Below, in pieces: positions 23,176 to 28,885 of a stretch of DNA of 28,885 nt. Location of the stretch: assembly GCA_903898475.1 (NCBI GenBank), contig CAIUFU010000107.1, positions 1 through 28,885 on the forward strand, read 5' to 3'. How positions within the stretch are numbered: position 1 is the stretch's first letter; every line of letters begins with the position of its first letter. A program made the translations under genes and the position numbers. This DNA comes from an uncultured Alphaproteobacteria bacterium (lineage in GTDB: Bacteria; Pseudomonadota; Alphaproteobacteria; Rickettsiales; UBA1997). Below the pieces are notes generated by a model that did not search any database, was not told the DNA's origin, and worked only from the letters and a program-made list of their open reading frames with translations.

Positions 23176-25443
23176 TTATTCGAAAAATGGGTCATTATTC
23201 TCGCGGCGGACTGCTGGCGCTGGGATTAATTGACGGTTCTGAGCGTTAGTTTGTTCTGGGTTTTCTTCCTTACTCTCGCCATCTTCTGTTTTAGAGCCAG
23301 AATCAGAGTCGATATTTTCTTCATCCAAGGACTCATTATCTTCCTTGGATTCCTCCTCATCACCATCGCCTTCTGGCTCATCATCTTCAAAATCCTCGTC
23401 GCCATTCCAGTCGTTAGTGCCTTGCTCCTGCATTAGATTTTCTTCATCATCTTCCTCTTCGAGATTGGCTTCAGTGTTACTCTCGTCTTCGTCGGTATTA
23501 TCATCATCTTGTTCATCGCTTTCCTCATCCTCGTCCTCCTCGTCATCTTCCACTTCCTCATATTTTCTTTTTGGTTTTTCTGGGTTTCTGGGGTTTTCAG
23601 ATATTGGTTTTAGTGGTACTGGCGCCAGAACATTAGTCACTGGTTTTGGCTCAGTTTCTTCTGGTCTTTCGATGAACTTTTGGCTGATTTTATTTCTAAC
23701 TTTGATGGCGAAGGAGATTTGGGCGATGGGAAATTCTCCGGCAAATTTGATGTAGGCTTTTAGGCGCTTCATGAACATTAGTTCAGACGGGATTACCAAG
23801 CGTTTGAGGCTTTTTTGAGTGCTGAGGTTAACTCCATCACGAATTTCATTAGCGCCGTAAGAGATGCCTTCTTTGACTTCTTCAACTTCTTGAAAGCCAA
23901 GGTTTTGGGAGCAGAAGTCAGCGGTTTCATTGTCGGGGACGGAGAAGAAGAGTTTGTTGCGGCAGAGTGAGGTGATGGTATCGGTTGTATCCTTGCCGTA
24001 GATAGCTTTGAGCTGAGAAATTGAGTGCATTGAAACAACAAAAGCGCCGCCGAATTGGCGACTTTGGGCTAGGCCGTCTAGTAGCGAGGGTAGAGCTTGG
24101 AGAGATCCTACTTCGTCGAGGATGATCCAGATTCGTCTTGGTTCTTGGTCATGAGGTTGATTCTGGTCAACGCTGAGTAGGGATTTTACGGCGATGTCTA
24201 ACCATGTTGAGATTAGAGGTTTCAAACTGTCGTGTTGATCGCCTTTGGAGGAGATGAAGAGGAAGCCATTATCCAGTTGGGGTTGAGATTTATTTTCTGC
24301 CCCGCCCTCAACCCACTTCCTAATTGAAAACTTTTCTTCATCGGAATCGTGGAGATATTTGATTGAGGCAACGTAGGCAGAAAGAATTGCCAGAATACTC
24401 AGTGAGGTTTTTTCTGAATCTGCACTGATTAGTGAAGATGCTTCTGTTCCCGCCAGAAAATGAGCGATTTGTTTGTGGTTTGAGCGCAGAAGTGCATCAA
24501 CGAATTCTTGATTGGTGATTGTTGGATTCTCTTTTTTAATTTCCTTGGCGAAGGTTGAGAATACTCTTCTGGCGGCTTCGATCCAGAATGGGTCACCTCC
24601 ACTTTTCTTTTCTGGGATAAAGGCTGAAGCGATGTAATCATAGTCACTTTCTTTTCTGACTTCGTTAAATAGTGACCAAGATTTTGAGCGAGCGTCTAGG
24701 GGGTTGAGGATTATGTCAGTTTGAGGGTTGTAGTAGGTTTCGGTGAGGGAACCCATTTTGTCGTAGATAATGGCACGATCACCTCTCAATCTGATTTGGT
24801 CGATTAGGTCTAGGATGGCACTTGTTTTACCAGTACCAGTACTTCCCAAGATGATTGTATGAAGGAACTCAGCATCTTTAGGAAAAGGGATTTTGGCTAG
24901 ATGATAGTGTTTGAAGAAGAAGCTGCCTAGATAGAGGTTTTTTAGTTTAGAAACGGCTAGGAGGTTGGATTTAGTGATCAGGGCTTTGAGTTTGCTTTTG
25001 GAGACTATTCTGCCACCGCGAATGAACTTCTCTTTAGCGAGTTTTTTGCCGCGGAAATTGAAGAGATAGAGCAGGCCGCTAATGGCAACTAGCGCAGAGA
25101 TAAATCCTACCCACAACCCGTCGACAACAGCTGAGAAGAAGCTGTCTTTGATGATGATTAGTTTGAAGTTACTAACTACCGCACTGGCTTTAACATAATG
25201 AATGTCTCCATATCTTCCAGTGAAGGTGAATTCAAAATTGTTAAAACCGAAACCCATGAAGATCTTAGCTAGGTAGTAGATTGAGATTTCTTTGAGATCT
25301 TGTAGATCGAATTTGCCGAAGACGTAAAGCAAGTCACCAATCAGAATGATCAGGAGAGCAATTTTTACCAAAGTGAAGGCAAGTTGTGCCGACATATGGA
25401 AGGAGTGCATGCTTGTTTGGCCGCCGCGGATGATGTTTTTCAT
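23176..25443 (-). CDS. traD: TraD-type type IV coupling protein with acidic C-terminal tail
   Basis: This inner-membrane ATPase delivers the relaxosome to the conjugative channel. The 755 residues contain two TM segments (about 20-41 and 104-128), a RecA-like motor with Walker A GSTGTGKT (200-207) and Walker B IWIILDEVG (438-446), the conserved SRQFGGAFVVSMHSISQL block (461-478), and an extremely acidic tail (about 629-730) ending NDPFFE. F TraD also has a long polar tail that binds its relaxosome. A strong ribosome-binding site GAGGTG (25451-25456 on the minus strand) precedes the ATG by 7 bases. Its promoter, if separate, would lie inside the opposite-strand gene upstream. Confidence 0.93.
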   Translation of the reverse strand: MKNIIRGGQTSMHSFHMSAQLAFTLVKIALLIILIGDLLYVFGKFDLQDLKEISIYYLAKIFMGFGFNNFEFTFTGRYGDIHYVKASAVVSNFKLIIIKDSFFSAVVDGLWVGFISALVAISGLLYLFNFRGKKLAKEKFIRGGRIVSKSKLKALITKSNLLAVSKLKNLYLGSFFFKHYHLAKIPFPKDAEFLHTIILGSTGTGKTSAILDLIDQIRLRGDRAIIYDKMGSLTETYYNPQTDIILNPLDARSKSWSLFNEVRKESDYDYIASAFIPEKKSGGDPFWIEAARRVFSTFAKEIKKENPTITNQEFVDALLRSNHKQIAHFLAGTEASSLISADSEKTSLSILAILSAYVASIKYLHDSDEEKFSIRKWVEGGAENKSQPQLDNGFLFISSKGDQHDSLKPLISTWLDIAVKSLLSVDQNQPHDQEPRRIWIILDEVGSLQALPSLLDGLAQSRQFGGAFVVSMHSISQLKAIYGKDTTDTITSLCRNKLFFSVPDNETADFCSQNLGFQEVEEVKEGISYGANEIRDGVNLSTQKSLKRLVIPSELMFMKRLKAYIKFAGEFPIAQISFAIKVRNKISQKFIERPEETEPKPVTNVLAPVPLKPISENPRNPEKPKRKYEEVEDDEEDEDEESDEQDDDNTDEDESNTEANLEEEDDEENLMQEQGTNDWNGDEDFEDDEPEGDGDEEESKEDNESLDEENIDSDSGSKTEDGESKEENPEQTNAQNRQLIPAPAVRRENNDPFFE

Positions 25444-25488
25444 TTTGAGACACCTCGATTATAAATGTTTGACCGGAAGAAATTAACC

Positions 25489-25884
25489 ATGGATAAAGAC
25501 CTTAATTTGTATAATTATAGTAAATTTATGACTGAAAAAACTGAGCAAAAACAGACACTAAAAGAAAAATTAAACTGCCCTCTATACCCTAGAAAGCTGG
25601 GTAAAAAGCTGTTTTTGTATTCGTTAGTTACTTTCCTCATTGTGTTCGTTTTACTTGTTGTATTTCGTAACTATTCTATCACTCACATTCTCTGGAACAT
25701 TTGGGGTGCTTCGACAATATCTGGGCTCGTAGGAGCCTTTCTATGGTCTGGGTTTACTTTTGGGGGCAATAACGACGATCTAAGAAACTCCAATATTAGC
25801 ATTTCCGGGTCTCACAGAATGACAAATATGCATAGCCTAAATAATCCTTCCAACTCATTGAGTTATCATTACAGGAACCGGTAG
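25489..25884 (+). CDS. Small membrane protein on the opposite strand between traG and traD, TraS-position gene
   Basis: From the ATG at 25489 it encodes 131 residues. The first 40 are polar and lysine-rich, then come two hydrophobic segments (LFLYSLVTFLIVFVLLVVF and ILWNIWGASTISGLVGAFLW). A polar tail rich in Asn and Ser ends the protein. GGAAGA (25475-25480) is a good ribosome-binding site 8 bases upstream; the earlier ATG at 25465 has none. It fills the 442-base gap between traD and traG, its stop falling next to the traG stop. In F the entry-exclusion gene traS, an inner-membrane protein of similar size, lies between traG and traD, but on the same strand. No sequence match to TraS is claimed. 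Confidence 0.6.
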   Translation: MDKDLNLYNYSKFMTEKTEQKQTLKEKLNCPLYPRKLGKKLFLYSLVTFLIVFVLLVVFRNYSITHILWNIWGASTISGLVGAFLWSGFTFGGNNDDLRNSNISISGSHRMTNMHSLNNPSNSLSYHYRNR

Positions 25885-25885
25885 A

Positions 25886-28621
25886 TTAGTCGAAAATATC
25901 AGATGGCTTAAAACCACTTGTTGTTGGTCTTGCCTTTATTCTCTCGTCTGTCGAGTCATATTCTTTTTTGACAGCGATAAAATCCTCAGACACCTTATCC
26001 AGATTGTCCCCACCCCTTGCGACAACTTTACCACCGACAGTCACAACATCTCCGATAGTATCTTTGCCTCTTGTTATAATCTCACCAGACAACCCATGCA
26101 TTACCCCTTTATCCTGTTCAGATCTCACATCATCTCTAGGTGAAGAATCAATCTTAGCCTCATTAATAATCTGCTGAGTGTCGTTGAATTTATTGGCCGT
26201 AGACTGCTGCAAGTGAGAATTATCAATCGCTTTGCTTGGCACAGAAAACGTGAAGGAATGTTCATTTTGCATCTGTCTTGCGGGCTGACGATTTGCTGCG
26301 AATTGGGCTGAACTACGATTATATTCTGATTCCAAATTAGGTTTCTGGATTTGATCAATTTCTTGAAATTTATGGCTCATGAATTGATCAATTTCTTTAC
26401 TGAGCATAGCCTTATCGTGATTGCTTGGATTGGTGATATTAGCTGCTCCAGAAGTACCATATTTTTCAACTAGGCCACCCCATAATTCTTGGTTATAGTT
26501 CTTATCGATTTCAGCAGAGTGAGATTTGGAATATTGGGCCTGTTCGCTATACCTTTTTGATGCTTCAAAGTGCTGAGCAGCCTCTTTGTTGAGGCTGGCG
26601 GATTTGTTGAAGCTTTCGTTGATGGATTCACCTTTGGAGTCGGTGAGGTTGAAGCGGTTGGATTGCATGGCCGATTCCACTACCGCAAAATCTTTAGATA
26701 GGTTTCTAGACTCGGAGAATTTTTTTGCCTCGTTGTAAAGATTCATATCGTTTGATGATGTAGAGATTTGGCCACTAGCTTTAAGAACTCCGCCAAAACC
26801 ACCATTCACACTTACTAATGCTTCTGATGCGGCACCTCTATTAATATTATGCTCTTTGGCAAAATCATCAGTGGCAGTACTCACCGCGCCAAAAGATTTT
26901 CTATCTTCCTCATTCTTATTCTGTTCAAACCCCTGCGAGCTCTCAATACTACGATGATCACTAAGCATTCTCTCAAATCCTTGAGCTGAAGACATCTGCG
27001 CTTGAATAGATTTTGATTGGCCGAATGATTGTTCTTGGCTACTCATCCGTGATTGTTCACTGCTGATCCTCTCAGATCCGTGCAGTTCAACACCTAATCT
27101 TGATTCAACCTTAGAATTATCAATGCTACTGGTGCCGTCATTATGGCGGTGAATGGTTTGACCGGCATCGTTTGCGATGGAGATTCCACTACTTACATTT
27201 CTTGAGTTTAGGCCAACATTACCGAAACTAAGATTCCCCGTTGTACCTTCATGAGCTGCTGCTGAAACGGCACCTTGAACCCCAGACATAAATGAAGTTG
27301 TCATACTCGACATTGCAGCAGCGCCTCCTTTGGCAATTCCGTAAGCAAGCATTGGCACAAACATACTCATGTAGCCAGCCATCGCAGCGATGTCGCTCAT
27401 GGTTTGTTGCAGAGCTAATTGGTTGCCTAACGTTAGACCTTCTCCAGTCCCCCCTCCACTTCCACCTAAATAAGTTGAAGCATGACCCATTGAGATACGA
27501 TGAAGAATAGCGTAGATTGGACCCCAACTTGCCAACCAAAAGAAAGTGGTAAAATATCCACGCAGCACTCCTCCTGCTAGGGTTGGGATCATGCAGAGAA
27601 GAATCACTAATGGAAAAGCGCCATAAAAAACTGATTCAATTACAATTTTTAACATTGGAATCCACATGCCCGCTTGAGTTCCCATCGTTTGATAGGTTGA
27701 TTTGGCTTGCAGGGTAGCACGGGCGTTTTGGTAGTTTTGAACTTGGTTTTCAGCTTCTTGGTTCTCGGTGGCATCAGAGAGAGCATTAATCATCATAGCT
27801 TGCTGAAGGATCTGCTCGGAGGATTTCGAGACATTCAAGAGATATTCTGATGTCAGTGGAGCGGCAGAAACTAGCAGTGCTTTGGTTAGACTTGGTTTTT
27901 TGGCGTAGAATCCTATACTACCCACTGTTTCAAACTCTTGTTTCCAATCAGCTTCAAGTGATTGAGCACCGGCTTTACAAGTTGGATAAGATGTGGCTCC
28001 GGATTGGTTGGTGTAGGTAAAAAAGCGATTCTCGACTTGGGTTGATTTAACAAAACCCCAAATATCTTCTGCGTTCTTTAGTTCATCAAAAGAATAAATG
28101 TTTAGAAAAATATCGTAAAAAATACACTCTCTTGAGAAGCTATCTAAGCTTGCAGAAAGCCTCGAGTTGGCAACACGAGCTTGCGACATGGCATTCATTA
28201 AATTAGCACCGAAGATCATGCCATTTTCGCTATATTGGAGATCACCCGGTAATGAATAGGCTGATTCAAATATTCTGGTGAGAGAATATCCAATTTGACT
28301 ACTTGTAGCAGCGGTGTAGGCGATAACAAAAGGTACATTATCTACTTTGGCGCCAACTAGAGTTGGATTAGTTTTGTCGGTGACGTGAATTGTTGCTTTT
28401 GGGTAAAGCAACATTTGGGTGACGATGATTGTGGTGAGAAACCATTTACTTGAATCATAGAGTGAGCCCATCAAAGCAGCATTTAGAAGCGATATCATAA
28501 AAGCCAGAACGGTCGAAATCTTTACTACGTCCAAGAAATCGCCACTCTTAACGACCATGGCGAGGCCGTTGAAGATATCGACAAAATACTCGCCACCGCC
28601 AATTGTGATGAACTCGTACAT
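25886..28621 (-). CDS. traG: TraG, F-type mating-pair assembly and stabilisation protein
   Basis: The 911 residues have N-terminal TM segments (about 32-50 and 60-74) and a periplasmic region. A second membrane cluster follows (about 320-430, with GAFPLVILLCMIPTL, FFWLASWGPIYAILHRI and MAGYMSMFVPMLAYGIAKG). This is the TraG_N layout. The C-terminal 450 residues are Ser-, Asn- and Gln-rich with helical stretches, matching the large periplasmic domain that stabilises mating pairs and, in F, is the target of TraS entry exclusion. AGAGG (28629-28633, minus) lies 7 bases before the ATG. It starts 3 bases after the stop of the upstream small membrane gene. F TraG is 938 residues, so this copy looks full length. 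Confidence 0.9.
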   Translation of the reverse strand: MYEFITIGGGEYFVDIFNGLAMVVKSGDFLDVVKISTVLAFMISLLNAALMGSLYDSSKWFLTTIIVTQMLLYPKATIHVTDKTNPTLVGAKVDNVPFVIAYTAATSSQIGYSLTRIFESAYSLPGDLQYSENGMIFGANLMNAMSQARVANSRLSASLDSFSRECIFYDIFLNIYSFDELKNAEDIWGFVKSTQVENRFFTYTNQSGATSYPTCKAGAQSLEADWKQEFETVGSIGFYAKKPSLTKALLVSAAPLTSEYLLNVSKSSEQILQQAMMINALSDATENQEAENQVQNYQNARATLQAKSTYQTMGTQAGMWIPMLKIVIESVFYGAFPLVILLCMIPTLAGGVLRGYFTTFFWLASWGPIYAILHRISMGHASTYLGGSGGGTGEGLTLGNQLALQQTMSDIAAMAGYMSMFVPMLAYGIAKGGAAAMSSMTTSFMSGVQGAVSAAAHEGTTGNLSFGNVGLNSRNVSSGISIANDAGQTIHRHNDGTSSIDNSKVESRLGVELHGSERISSEQSRMSSQEQSFGQSKSIQAQMSSAQGFERMLSDHRSIESSQGFEQNKNEEDRKSFGAVSTATDDFAKEHNINRGAASEALVSVNGGFGGVLKASGQISTSSNDMNLYNEAKKFSESRNLSKDFAVVESAMQSNRFNLTDSKGESINESFNKSASLNKEAAQHFEASKRYSEQAQYSKSHSAEIDKNYNQELWGGLVEKYGTSGAANITNPSNHDKAMLSKEIDQFMSHKFQEIDQIQKPNLESEYNRSSAQFAANRQPARQMQNEHSFTFSVPSKAIDNSHLQQSTANKFNDTQQIINEAKIDSSPRDDVRSEQDKGVMHGLSGEIITRGKDTIGDVVTVGGKVVARGGDNLDKVSEDFIAVKKEYDSTDERIKARPTTSGFKPSDIFD

Positions 28622-28624
28622 GAC

Positions 28625-28885
28625 TTAACCTCTATTTTTGATTTCTCTCAATATTACGAGAAGCAAGAATATCGAGGCGAAAGAGGTGATTAGTTTTAAC
28701 AGCATCAAAGTCGAGAGTGACTTGATGATGAGAAAACTAGTCAGACACAGAAGTAGGTGGCAGAAGGATAACAACTTTAAGGCTTCGGATTTTGTGAATT
28801 TATGATTGATGAATAAGAAACTAAAAAAACTCAGCAATAGCAGATAACCACTAAATTCAGCTCTAATGTCATAACCGAGTGTTGA
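28625..28885 (-). CDS. Membrane protein upstream of traG, cut by the right edge
   Basis: The frame is open to the last base of the window: before the internal TTG at 28837 it continues as STLGYDIRAEFSGYLLL with no stop and no ATG, so the N-terminus lies outside. The visible 86 residues hold three hydrophobic stretches (FSGYLLLLSFFSFLF; LLSFCHLLLCLTSFLII; LITSFASIFLLLVIL) and end in basic EIKNRG. It abuts traG and should be co-transcribed with it. No family is recognised; its place suggests a small transfer-apparatus membrane protein. Confidence 0.6.
   Translation of the reverse strand, partial: STLGYDIRAEFSGYLLLLSFFSFLFINHKFTKSEALKLLSFCHLLLCLTSFLIIKSLSTLMLLKLITSFASIFLLLVILREIKNRG

Noticed and set aside
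23345..23755. Ser-rich open frame of 136 residues on the plus strand
   Set aside because: It is the antisense of the acidic TraD tail; Asp/Glu codons give Ser-rich frames on the other strand. No ribosome-binding site or family match.
27249..27539. 96-residue open frame inside traG
   Set aside because: Out-of-frame with an intact traG whose TM and glycine-rich segments explain the sequence.

Overview
The window is from an AT-rich Gram-negative bacterium, most likely a proteobacterium. It encodes an F-type conjugation machinery (TraG, TraD, a MobF relaxase) and proteins with Sec signal peptides. Sampled lines run about one third to under one half G+C. Nothing fixes the genus. F-type transfer genes in AT-rich accessory DNA are common in Rickettsiales-like and other host-associated proteobacteria, but that placement is inference.

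Layout. Left edge (3-449): the 3' end of a DUF1643 gene, then about 440 bases without a gene but rich in palindromes. 894-9454 (+): a six-gene operon with overlapping or nearly abutting genes: hsdM, a DUF1016 (YhcG-like) PD-(D/E)XK nuclease, hsdS, hsdR, a two-TM protein with a GAF-like domain, and a Panacea (DUF4065, SocA-like) protein. The last two look like a toxin-antitoxin pair attached to a type I restriction-modification system. 9564-14549 (-): a five-gene cluster transcribed as vapB, vapC, a membrane-anchored pentapeptide-repeat protein, a GajA-like OLD/TOPRIM nuclease and a GajB-like UvrD helicase. It ends at a clear rho-independent terminator. 14693-15737 (+): a perfect 14-6-14 inverted repeat built like a Xer/dif crossover site, just upstream of a tyrosine recombinase gene. 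16031-16681 (-): two small exported or membrane proteins, one with F-pilin-like topology.

A perfect 29-base direct repeat at 637-665 and 16755-16783 encloses all the defence genes and the recombinase. I read the interval as a candidate 16.1-kb integrative defence island sitting next to, or inside, a conjugative element.

16883-28885 (-) is the conjugation block, transcribed right to left: a membrane protein cut by the right edge, traG, traD, an RHH relaxosome protein, a 1503-residue MobF relaxase/helicase with a C-terminal TOPRIM domain, an HNH/NUMOD3 homing-endonuclease-like protein, and a secreted endonuclease I. One small membrane gene on the opposite strand (25489-25884) fits exactly between traG and traD, where F carries the entry-exclusion gene traS.

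How the genes fit together: the conjugation genes provide DNA transfer, the recombinase may provide integration or excision, and the stacked defences (type I R-M, Gabija-like pair, VapBC, Panacea pair) would protect the host or stabilise the element. The least familiar parts are the GAF/Panacea pair, the VapBC-pentapeptide-Gabija cluster, the recombination-site architecture and the antisense traS-position gene.
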